Assembly (NCBI RefSeq): GCF_003073045.1
Contig: NC_037595.1
Coordinates: 6,995,509-7,059,508, forward strand
Reading direction: 5' to 3'
DNA: 64,000 nt
Origin: Pomacea canaliculata
Lineage: Eukaryota; Mollusca; Gastropoda; Architaenioglossa; Ampullariidae
In this document: positions 35,954-46,498 of the stretch, piece after piece
How positions within the stretch are numbered: position 1 is the stretch's first letter
Layout of the letters: each line of letters starts with the position of its first letter
The notes under the pieces: model-generated
Seen by the model: only the letters and a program-made list of their open reading frames with translations
What the model was told of the DNA's origin: nothing
Databases searched by the model: none
Program-made: the position numbers and the translations under genes

Positions 35954-37935
35954 GGTTGAAGATGCTGGTTTCTTCCTTTTTCCTAAAAGACTAAGGCCCT
36001 ATAGTGTGGAATATAAAACAGTCTACTATTAATATTTTTGTCCTCTTCATTTTATGACATAATTTGATGTCTGCAGTCAATGGCTTCACGTTGTCATGGA
36101 GATCCGCTGTGATTCAATTTGGTTGGTGTTCTTGCAGCTGTAAGAAGAGAGGCATGTAACTGTTAATAAACTGTTCATAAAGTAAGCATAGAAAATGTAT
36201 CTAAACTGCCACTTACTCAAAATACATGAAACTGACAGAGCCAACAGACGTGCTACAAGTAACCTTGAGTAAAGCAGCAAACAAATGTATAAAAAAAATA
36301 TTGATCATTGCGCGCATGCAAAACCATGCAGCAATGTTATTTTTTTTTTCAAAACTTATATTCAGTAATTTCATGAACCAACTTCAGAACTGTAAAACAA
36401 AACTGACATCACTCTAAATTTCCCCAAAACAAACGTTTTTAGAAGCACTTTACCAGCCTGCAGCCAAAAACTTGACTTTCCGCATTTTACTGCTGACAAA
36501 TTGTACATAACCTGTTCTTACAAATGAGAACAGACTATTACTTCTGAGATATGCAGCGTACAGATAATGAAATTTAACACAATAGAACAATGATGGCTGT
36601 ACTTCTGTGTGCAATTGAAGGTGACTGCCACATGGGGACACTACTAATTAGCCACTAGTAATTGTTTTATTTTAAAGAAGTATGGAACAGAGGACTGGAA
36701 TAAAATGGACTCTTGCAGGCTACAGACATCTACAGGTCACTCTTATGTGTTGTGTTCCTTTGCTTTTAGTTTAAAGGTCTAGTGGGGTGCAAAATATTTT
36801 CTAATAACAGAGAAAAGTTTAGTGCAAGTTATTTCTACAAATCTGTATGAATATCCCTTTTCATTCTTGAGATACACACCTACAAAAATCACATAAATGT
36901 ATTAATGTACAGTCCTTATGTCTGTGCTGTTGACCTCTTTCTGCACTTTATTCAGTTGCTAGAAAAAGAAAAGCACTTAACTAGACGTTTAAAACTGGCG
37001 GTAAAAAAATGGATTGAGTACAGGTTACCTATCTGTCATCAAGCTACAAAACAGCAGTTTTCGCTTTATGAAAATTGTGAGTTTAGCCACAGGGCATCTA
37101 GGCACTCACCTAGTTATTTCATGCTGTGAGTCGAATAAGCAAGCAGGACTGAAAAAGTATCAGAACCCATTTTATGCATAATTTAAAAAAAATATATTTA
37201 GGCCTGACATGAATATCCTAACACGAATAAAATGCTACAAGGCAAGTGAGGTACCAAAACTTCTTGTACAATACTATTTTTTTTTTTTCAATCTGGTGTG
37301 TAGTTATGAAGTGGCTATATGTGGTTATCTGCAGATGGAGATTGAAAGACAAGCTTAGATACTTCATATGCCTAATGCCTGCGATGCAATTCTTAACAAA
37401 GTACAAAACATGGTAGAGGAGCCAAGAGAGGTTAATGACAAACTTATATTTACGAGGGTAACAGAATAAGCAAAATTTATGCTCACTTGCAAACCTTGAA
37501 TGTGATTACACACACCCTTCTATATTTCGCAATGTCGATCGTTCGCTGTCAGAGCTAGTGGAGTTTGCCCCCCAAACGCCGATCGAGCATATTCTTACCC
37601 CGATTTCTTCGCTAGATTTGCATGTATAAAAGCTACAAATAGCCTAGTTGAGCAGTAGTTACTAAACATGCATCTAGCTTCACCTTCGAATCACACTTCA
37701 TTTAATCACCTTCAAGGTATATACCTAGTAACAACTCCCGAATCAAACTCATCAAGATATATCGACGTATAGTGTCTGTAGAAAAATAAACCATAGCAGA
37801 ATGGCTAACAGACGCCAACGGTCTAAGGACAGTTTTTACTCAGAAACAACCTGGGATCCCTCTCAAAATGTTTAACTCTTAAAAAATGGTTTTGATTGTT
37901 TAGGAGTAATGATAACTATTCTTTATATCACTAAC

Positions 37936-38030
37936 CTGCAGACGTAAGCGGAAGTTGTGGCCAGTTGTTAATCGTACGAAGACATGTGATCTACATGTCA
38001 GGTCCTGTTGATCTCGTCTCGGGGCTTACG
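37936..38030 (-). other. FAAH2: Probable untranslated first exon of FAAH2
   Basis: On the minus strand a donor CTGCAG/GTTAGTG ends at 37936, and a matching acceptor TCTTTTAG lies at about 35983, leaving 29 bases of leader before the FAAH2 ATG at 35953. The upstream limit is a guess. This would put the FAAH2 start near 38.0 kb. Confidence 0.35.
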
Positions 38031-38574
38031 TATCTGCTTCCCTATGAAAGTTAAAAGTTATCTCCTGGTTCTCCGGTTTTCTTCCTCGCGTCAGGACATT
38101 TTTTTGCGAGCACTGTCAAATGTTAACAATTCTGTGCTTACTTATAAGCAAACAAAATATAAAGGAAAGTTATGTTGCACATATGCAACAATATTACTGT
38201 TAGGGTTAGATACCGGATAACTGCATACAGTGATATAATCACCAGAAAAGTATGTTCATTGTGACAGACTTCTTTTAACTGTCTATGGAGACACAGAGTA
38301 ACTATGTTCATCATTGTTAAGAAACAGCAGATTATTTGTTTACGTGTTGCTGCACCACATGTCTGTAGACCTGTAAATGATATTTTTTTCACCTTCACTG
38401 ATTCGAGAGCTCGTGAATCGTCTGCTCGTTTGCGCATTCGTTCTTTTGTCTAATGATTATGAGTATGCAATATTTATTGCACTATAAAATTTAAAAAGCA
38501 TATGAATTTTATTTACAGACATATTTTTTAAAGATTCTATATTGAATCAGAAGTATATGTGCGACGCATATGTA

Positions 38575-38632
38575 TGACGTCAACCAATCAACAGGCGGAA
38601 ATTTTTAGGGGATTTCCCTTAAAACATTCCCC
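38575..38632 (+). promoter_or_regulatory. kappaB site, CRE and CCAAT box upstream of the A20 homolog
   Basis: TGACGTCA (perfect CRE) at 38575-38582, CCAAT at 38584-38588 and GGGGATTTCCC at 38608-38618, which fits the NF-kappaB consensus GGGRNWYYCC exactly. A second, imperfect kappaB-like site in opposite orientation (ACATTCCCC) lies at about 38624-38632. The cluster is about 90 bases before the inferred donor of the A20 first exon. Vertebrate A20 is a known NF-kappaB target with kappaB sites in its promoter; conservation of that feedback here is inference. Confidence 0.55.
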
Positions 38633-38639
38633 TTTTCCT

Positions 38640-38710
38640 TAAGGAGGAAGGTACATTCATCCTAAAAGATTTGTTACTGATCTTCCAAGAACTTGTGGAG
38701 CAGAGTATGT
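38640..38710 (+). other. Probable untranslated first exon of the A20 homolog
   Basis: A strong donor GTAAGT begins at 38711, and the next acceptor in a good pyrimidine context, TTTTTCAG, precedes 40085, 39 bases before the ATG at 40124. The exon's 5' limit is set only by the promoter motifs upstream. Between 38711 and 40084 no other feature is visible. Confidence 0.4.
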
Positions 38711-40123
38711 GTAAGTGTTTATCCACTGGCTATTCGAGTAAAAGAGATGCTTGTGTATGTAACCTACATATATGAACTTCGCGAACAAACTATCGATCAA
38801 AATATCTAGAAATAATATTAAGCAAATATTTTTGTATTTTCGTTTTAAAATTGTGACTAAGGTCTTCTGCTAAGCTTGATAATTGTTGTGAATGAGGAGA
38901 TATAATGATATATTATCACATTCTCAGCAAAATTTAAACTCGTCCCGTTTTGTTTTGTTTCTATCGTCAAGACATATATCACTTCAAACTAAAACGTACC
39001 ATGACATTGTTTAGCGTATGTTGAACAGAGGGATCCTTGAAAGGACGAAAACTATAAACACATAAATATTCCACCAAAAGCAAAGGTTGTTTTTGTTTGA
39101 GTGATACTTAGGAAAATTTAAAGCAAATGCTTATTGTAAAATGTGTGTATGATAATTAACATAGTAAAACATGCAGTAGTAAAATTAATGTTTGCAGAAG
39201 AAAATTAATGTTTGCAGACATCTTCACTTATATATTATCCATGTACAAGCGTGCATATGTAGCATTAGCTAAACTTAGTAGCTTAAGCAGTTCGTTATCT
39301 GTGTGTTTAGTTGCTTAAACTCCTATCTTAGAAATAGAAGATATTTTTTACAGTATATGTAAGTTTTGTATGTAGCATTTGGTTACCAAAAAATGTGTAT
39401 TTATGCATCAGCACATGTATATATAAGTGAATGCATGCATGTGTATGCTTGTCTTTGTGTGAAAAATGGCAGTTTGCCTGCCTGTTTATGTATAGTGCAA
39501 AGATAGTTTTGCAATCTGTGTATGTTGAATATTACCATTTAGTTTTTTTCCAAATACTGTTTAACAACCACATACTTTTCTGTATGTTGATAATACACAT
39601 CTCTTCCTTTTTGAGATAACATGTAACCATTATTGCTGATGGTAAAAGTCTTCTGCTTATGTCTTAGTCTGATGTTTCAAGACCTTGCATCTTTAAAATT
39701 AAGACCTTATAACCTTTCATAGGTACAGGAACATTTCTAGTCGTAGTAATTCAGTGAAAATAAATGGAGTCTAACAGATGCCATTCCCCAGATGAGCCAC
39801 TACTAATTGTTTAAAGGTGGACCTTTTAGTGAGTGCTTTTTAAAATGGTTGTGCCCGGGTGAGAGAAGGTATGGGGTACCCATGGAGCAGTAATGGGACT
39901 TGTGTGTACTCCTACCTTTCTTTGCATGAGCAAAACCATTCTTATTCTATGGTTTGAAGAAGTTTTGCCTTTAACTTGATGAAAATCAAATATTAAACCA
40001 CTAAACAAAACAGGCTGCATGTTGTGATCAATTATTTGCTATATTGTTATCACTTGTAATTTTAAAGGGATGTACTATTTTTCAGAATCTGTGTAAAGGA
40101 CTTACAAGGAATCAAAGTACAAC

Positions 40124-43100
40124 ATGGCAAATTCATTATATGCTTATTGGATGCAAAAATCACCCCAAAAAAAATCATTAAGGAAACGTGTTGAGAACAA
40201 CATTGACTTTGACCAGGGCAAGCGAGGTTACCCTATTTGTTTCAAGAACAAGGAGTCATTCTACCTGACAGAATTGCCAGATCTGAGTCATTTGCCTCCA
40301 AGCTTGAAGCAGCAAGCACTTGAAGGAATTGAGGACAAGGACATGAAGCAAGATCTCCTGGCTGCAAATCTAATCAACTGGTGTAGCAACACAAGATATC
40401 TTCTTCCATTAACAGTACCAAGTAATTATTTGTTGTTTGAGAAAGAGAGAGACTGCATGCATGTTTGACAAAACTGTGAAGGTCTGTACATTTATCTCTG
40501 TCACTTTTTTAATAGCTGTTAATGCAGAACTTAGTGAACTTGCGATGCCTGAGTCTGGAATGAGCCATTCTCAATCTCGTGGTGGTGTATAGTTTTCTTA
40601 TCCAGTAGAGGATGCCATAGAAGGTTGGTGCCAGGGTAGTTAGTGCTCTGTACTTAGGTGAGAAGGTCTCTAGGTTAAGATTTACCCTGGTATGTGACTG
40701 AGACACACCCAAATGCATTCCTGATTTATCCGGGTAAATGTCAGTGTGGCAGAAAGAGAGAGTAATGCTCTGGCTATGTGCTAAACATTGTCACTTATGT
40801 TGACTGCTGCTGTAGCCAATTGGAAATGGGACATATTCACCACCTACCCAACATCAAATTTTTTAAATGTGCACTGAAGACACACCTCTCCCTTGAGCAT
40901 TACTTTTAACAACAATCCACACAATGCTACTCCTTTTTCACCACCCCTCCACCCCTTTCCGTTTATTGCTACTTTCCTACTGTCTTATTCTGCTGAATCA
41001 CGACACTCATAGTTGTTGTTACCTGTTTCCTCTTTGCATTTTTATATTTTTTCATATTAGTCATCAGTGTTGTTCTTCATCCTTCCATTCCTTTGTTTGT
41101 TGTGTATAATGTCTGTCTCCTTCCAGAAAGTCCAAAGGTTTTGAAACTGCTGAAAAAGTAAATATTTGAGAATAAAAATTGTAAAAAGCTATCTCATGAT
41201 TGCTGATATAAAAATTGAAAGAGTGTAAACTGTTATTGACAACAACTTTACATCAACTCTGTATATAAAAACTGCCAACAGTTTTTCTGCTATGTAAAAT
41301 ACCCAAAAAAACTTAAACCTTGTAATCTAAAGGAAATTGTTTTGAGAACATTTCAATGGACTAATTGAACTTGTGTTGAGATTTGGCTTCCTGTGTTGTT
41401 GTAAGGGTCTGAGTGGAATGAATAAGAATATGCTTAGCAGCAGACTTCCCTCTTAGTCAACCCAGCTTTTGGAAATGGCATCCTGACTCCATAGAAGGTT
41501 GAGTCAAGAAAAGGATATAAGCTTTGCCCTCACATAAACCTGGCCCCAACAACCTTATAAGAAGTTAGGGGATGACGACCTACCAACCACCTCCATCACT
41601 TCCAAGCTGTTACCAGACAGTGCAAAAAACAGCTTTCTTTCTGTGTCTATAACACTGTGTCTCTGTGCTTATAACACTATATCTAATCAGAATGAGATAG
41701 ATGTATGTTGCTTTTTTTTTTTGCAGGAGATGGAAACTGCTTGCTGCACTCGGTATCTATGGCAATATGGGGTTTTCTTGATGACCAGTTTCTTCTTCGA
41801 CGGCTTTTGTGCTTTGTCCTTAGCACAGACATAGACCGCCGATTTTACAGCCGATGGATTAGGCAGAGACAGCAGCAGATATCTGCACTAGTCAATCAAC
41901 TGTTGGAATCAAATACTGAGGTTAAGCAGTTTTCTAATATTGCATAAACGTTGTTATTTGAATGTTTTCATAGAATTACATTTAGTCATTGCAAGGATAT
42001 GTGTGTTTTGAGGTATAGATATGGGTGGCTTGAACATTTGAGAGGTATTCACCTGCATTTATAATTCACACTGTATTCTTGCCTTCAAGTGAATGCGTAT
42101 ATGTATGTGTGAGTGAGTGTGTATATATATAGATATATGCAGTATGTTAAGTGTGTATAAAACAAACAGTAGGATTTATTGATTGAACAAACTTTATAAT
42201 TAAAATTTGTGAATTCTTTACAGAGCTTGACAAAGGAATGGAAAGAAATCGGCGCATGTCTGGATCAAGTAAAATCCGCACCCCCTGCTGCTCCGCATCG
42301 CTTTCTGGAGCCAATTCATGTCTACACACTTGCCAACATTCTACGAAGACCAATCATCATCATAACAGACCCCAAAGTTCGGACATTTTGTGGTCTCACC
42401 CTCCAGGACAATGATATGGGAGGAATTTACCTACCGCTAGAGTTCAACTGGTCTGAAACCTGTCGCACACCTCTTTTGCTGGGCTATGCTCACAGTCACT
42501 TTTGTCCATTGATTTTAGCCGAACAGACTACTGGACTGTCAGATTCCAGGAAAAACTTAGTTCCCATAGTAACAAAATATGAGCAGCTCCCTTTGAGGTT
42601 TCTGCTAGAGGGAGAGGAGCCTGAGGTGGCAGAGCTGCTAAAGAAGTATCTGAAGGTGAGAGAGACTGTGATAACAATAGATAATGAACTTCGTGAAATT
42701 CTTTGTGCTGAAATACAAACCAATACCCCACAAAATGAATTTAATCTGATGAAGGACTACTTCAGGCAGTGGGAGGGGCAATACAGACTGCAGCAACAGC
42801 GGTTCACACCTGTCGCTGGAGACACTTGCTTTTCTACACCACACCATCAAGGCCAGACAGGAGTGGGGTTGGAGTACCAGCCTCAGCAAATACTGAGTAG
42901 AATACTGCCGCCAGGAATGCCACCTGTGGCCATGCTTCCAGGAGGCCTGCTGGGATCAACACAAGCACAGCAGATGAGGCTAGAGCAGCTGCAGAGAACT
43001 CCACCAGCACTTTCTCCAGGCATAGTGCGCTTAGGGGTGGGGAACAGTGGCTTTCCCTTGGCAAGCACATCTGTTCCACTTCACAGTCCTCCTCCTCCAA

Positions 43101-45996
43101 AGGTAGGTCAGTTAGAGGGCCAGAATTTAAGTTCTTTAGAAGGCAGGCAGTGTATCACACCAAACTGTACATTCTGTGGGGATCCAGCTCTTGGTGGGAT
43201 GTGCAGCGTCTGCTTCAAGGACTACACCATCAAGGATTCTCGCTCAAATGCTACAAGACTGATGATGGCGGAACTGCGTCAGAATCCATCAGCACCGCTG
43301 TTATCTGGAATGGCAGATGAGGAGAGGTTTGAAATGTCAATGATGGCAGAAAGATGTCTTGGAAAGTGTGGCTACAGGTGTTCAGTCAAAACCTACCCTT
43401 ACTGTCATGAATGTGCTGAGAAGTATCGCAGAAAGGCACAGGCAAAGATCAGTTCTGAAGCACAGGCTAGCAAAATCATCTCCACGTCTCAAGCTGCAGC
43501 AGCAGGGACAGACATTTTGCCTTCATCTTCACGAGCACAAGAGCCAATCATCTGCAATAAATTTACTTCAGAAGCTGTTATTGCTGAGGCTTCTTGTGCT
43601 GCCCCTAACTCCAGATCAGAATCAGTTCTGCATCAGTCTTCTGCATCTGCAGGTAACATAAACGGCAGAGAGGCTGCTGCATCAGTTGGAAGCCTTGCAT
43701 CACCAACCCAGGCTCTTGCATCTGTGAATCTTGTTGCACCCCTTACACCACCAGATGAAGGGGATCAGGATTTGTTTGGCTCAGGAGTCAAGTCGCCAGC
43801 ATCCTCACGGCACCCAAGTCTTGTAGGTTCCCCCACGCCAGCCACCATGATGGACCCACAGCCGAACACAGCACAGCAAGCAGTACCATTTTCCTATGAT
43901 CAACAGCAAGAAAATAAGAATTCAGGTTCAGTACCTACACTCAGAAACCCACCAAATCTAGAGATCAAGCAGACAGAGTCACCTGCAAAATGCATCCAGG
44001 AAGGATGCCTTGAAATGGCTGTCATTAATAAACTTTGTGGCAGGTGTTTTGTCTGTAGAGATAGAGATGAAAGAAAAGGGGAGGAACCTGCTTCAGAGGC
44101 ACAGGAGGCAAGTATCAGCAGTGCTCCTCTAGCTCTTGGAGCAGGAAGTTCGTCCCCCAAACCAGGCCTCATTCAGGGAGCAGAATTGGCGTTGAACCTG
44201 GAAAATGAAAGCCACATGTCGAGCGTAAGCAACCAAGCTCATCCGCAGACTGCACTGAACTATAACCCAGCTTATGTTAGAGAGTGGGTGGCTCAGATCA
44301 GTTTAGGATTTCCAGATCGTCACGGGAGTGAACTGGGTGAGCAAGATCGTCACGGGAGTGAACTGGGTGAGCAAGACCTCGTCGCCTCAGGATTAGCCTG
44401 TTTCTCCTCCACGTTTCCTTGCACCAATTCACAGTGCTCTAACCGAGTTACCAAGCCCAACCAGCTTTGTTCTGACTGTACTGAAATACTCAACAAGGCA
44501 AGAAGAGAGCAAGACTTCACGCAAGGTGTGTGAACATTTGAATTTAATGCTTTTAATACTCATCTCTACGAGATAAATATCATACTTTTTTCCTTTCTTC
44601 TAATTTCTTTTGCTTAAATTGCTGCAACATGAAATATGGCTGACAGCTATTGTGACTTTTTGAGTTGTGTATGTTCTTTCTTTGTGCTCCTGGGGATCAC
44701 GCCAGTCAGACCTTGATCCCCTCTCTGGTGACAAAGAAGGCTGTTGTTTGTAGGTCCTCCTTGATCCCCCAGAGCATCTCTTTTAGTTTGGCTACCTGTG
44801 GCCACTGCTTTGTCCATGTTTTGTTGCAGAACTGCAGAACATGTTGAGTGGATTTGTTCATACATCAGAATGATACAGTGTACAGACACAAGTCTTGTGT
44901 CTGCATGCCTTTTGAGGCAGTGTTCTTTTGAATGTGGTGGTTCTTATTTACAGCTTAAATAAGGACCAGTGTTTGCCACCCAGATGCAGTTTTTGGCTGG
45001 TTTTATGATTTTTGTGCATTGTTTCCATGTTTGCACAAGAGTGTTTTATTAATCCTTACATGGAGAGGCCACATAGCCTAGTGGTTAGCAGAAAGTGATG
45101 AGTTTGAGGTCTTGCTTGTGTCTCTGGTTAGAAACTTCGCCAGCAGCTGTTTAGCAGAAGTGGGTACAGGATTTATCAGGGAGGGTAGCAGTGGTTTACT
45201 TTGTGGACGAATTCTCTTATGAATTCACACTAGTGAAGTATTTTTTTAGAAGTTTCTAGAAATTGCAAAAATCTCTATACACCCTTACCTACAAAATATT
45301 GATCGTATCGTCTTACTCTTAAAAAAATTTGTTATAAATTATTTTTTTAAGTTCTTGCTGACACAGTGGTATATCGATTTAAATGTCTTATTTTACTCAA
45401 CAGAATCAGCAGCAGAGAAAGCACAGAGGATTCGCCCATCCAACACAGTCCAAGCTCCTGCAGCTCATCATAACACTACCAAATCCCAGCTACGACCAGC
45501 CACAGCACTCATAGGCAGACGCGGTAAGCCTTGCTCAGTCCCTAATTGTGAACTGTTTGGTGACCCGAAGCAAAATGACATGTGCAGCAAACACTACTGG
45601 AGCACTGTGGGAGCCAGACCGCAGCTGGGCAGAAACAGTTCTAACATCAGAGTTGCTGGCAACCCATACGAAAGTGTACATTTTGCTATGCCCGAATCGA
45701 TGGGCAGCGCATGCTGCTTGCAAGGATCCATTTCTGTACCGCCACCTTCATTTCCAGTTGCAGAATCATTAGCAAGTGCTGGGAATGATGATTTTGCAGG
45801 TTTGCGTACAACTGCCAAGTTCAACGACGCCTACAACCGGGTGTTACAGAGGCCTGAAGGCATTCCTAGATGCAACACCTTAGGGTGCAGAAATTATGCC
45901 AGCAAGAATGGCCTTTGTAACAGTTGTTACAGTCAGAATAGTAATTTTGAGGAAGCCAGAAGGTTTGCCCTTCTTGGTGAAGATCAAATCGGCTAA
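40124..45996 (+). CDS. TNFAIP3: A20 (TNFAIP3) homolog: OTU deubiquitinase with six A20-type zinc fingers, 4 coding exons
   Basis: Exons: 40124-40421, 41727-41920, 42224-44525 and 45404-45996, phases 1, 0 and 1, giving 1128 residues (human A20 is 790). A20 is a cytoplasmic ubiquitin-editing enzyme that restrains NF-kappaB signalling. The OTU domain covers about residues 60-270: catalytic Cys104 in DGNCLLHS and His256 in YAHSHFCPL, almost exactly at the human positions (103 and 256), plus the LRRPIIIITD and GGIYLPLE strands. Zinc fingers begin near residues 474, 542, 754, 897, 975 and 1088 with pattern Cx3-4Cx9-11CxxC; the fifth ends CxxH. Linkers are long, rich in Ser, Gln, Ala and Pro, and explain the size. 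The residue before Asp in the Cys loop is Arg (codon split by intron 1), where the family usually has Gly. A 10-residue tandem duplication precedes finger four. Cezanne-type OTUD7 is excluded by the finger count. Confidence 0.93.
40610..40760 (+). repeat. SINE-like repeat in intron 1 of the A20 homolog
   Basis: GGGTAGTTAGTGCTCTG (A-box-like) and AGGTTAAGATTTACCC (B-box-like) are spaced as in the head of the repeat at 3713-3900, so this is probably a second, decayed copy of that subfamily. Confidence 0.4.
40800..40909 (+). mobile_element. Short 3' remnant of a non-LTR retrotransposon ORF2
   Basis: The frame ending at 40909 reads FKCALKTHLSLEHYF then stop, matching the extreme C-terminus common in CR1/Jockey-like ORF2 proteins (FKxxLKTHLF). 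A WNxTYSPPT-like part just upstream is in another frame. The insertion is plus-strand, the same direction as the A20 homolog. Confidence 0.45.
41440..41590 (+). repeat. Decayed SINE body fragment
   Basis: GCAGACTTCCCTCTTAGTC, then CCAGCTTTTGGAAATGG and ACTCCATAGAAGG, align in order with the body of the SINE at 1361-1620. The tRNA-like head is not clear here. Confidence 0.5.
44315..44374 (+). repeat. Perfect in-frame 30-bp tandem duplication in the A20 homolog
   Basis: Two identical 30-base units (44315-44344 and 44345-44374) encode DRHGSELGEQ twice in the linker just before the fourth zinc finger. Identity at every base, synonymous sites included, implies a very recent event or an assembly artefact. 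Confidence 0.97.
45066..45215 (+). repeat. tRNA-derived SINE-like repeat in intron 3 of the A20 homolog
   Basis: TAGCCTAGTGGTTAGC (A-box-like) and GAGTTTGAGGTCTTGC (B-box-like) have tRNA-head spacing. A non-tRNA body with GGTACAGGATTTATCAGGG follows. Confidence 0.55.
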
Positions 45997-46238
45997 ATAG
46001 AACTGTCAGTAGAATGTTGGTCAATTCTTGGCTTAGGCGTATATCAGTGACATGGCATGCTGCAGGTAAACGTCACTGACACTGACGACAGCTCATCTGT
46101 ATATTTTCAGTTCATGCTGTGGAAGCCTAAGGACTTTTGTTATGTTTCTATATAGTTTAACTTATTTGAATTTTCATTAAAAGTTTTCACTTAGTATAAA
46201 TACCTTTAGGTGTTTCTTAGAGTCAACTTTACAAAGAA

Positions 46239-46498
46239 AATAAAGAAGCAATAGGAACATATGTTAACCATTGTGTTATGATAATGTGGATAGGATTCAT
46301 GTAATTCTCCCATTACAAGTCAACATGTAATTTAATTATTATGCTAATGTTTGATGTAGAAAAGTGTTTGTGTAAATAACTGAAGAACTTTTTCTCACAT
46401 GCTTTGATTCAATTAGCATTCAGCACTGAATTCTTTCTCCTCTGTCCCCACCTTTCACTTTATCAGTGACATTTATTGACATTACAAGTTACAATAAA
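46239..46498 (+). terminator. Candidate polyadenylation signals of the A20 homolog
   Basis: AATAAA at 46239-46244 (about 240 bases after the stop) and at 46493-46498. The first is in a good position; the second would give a longer alternative 3' UTR. Confidence 0.45.
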
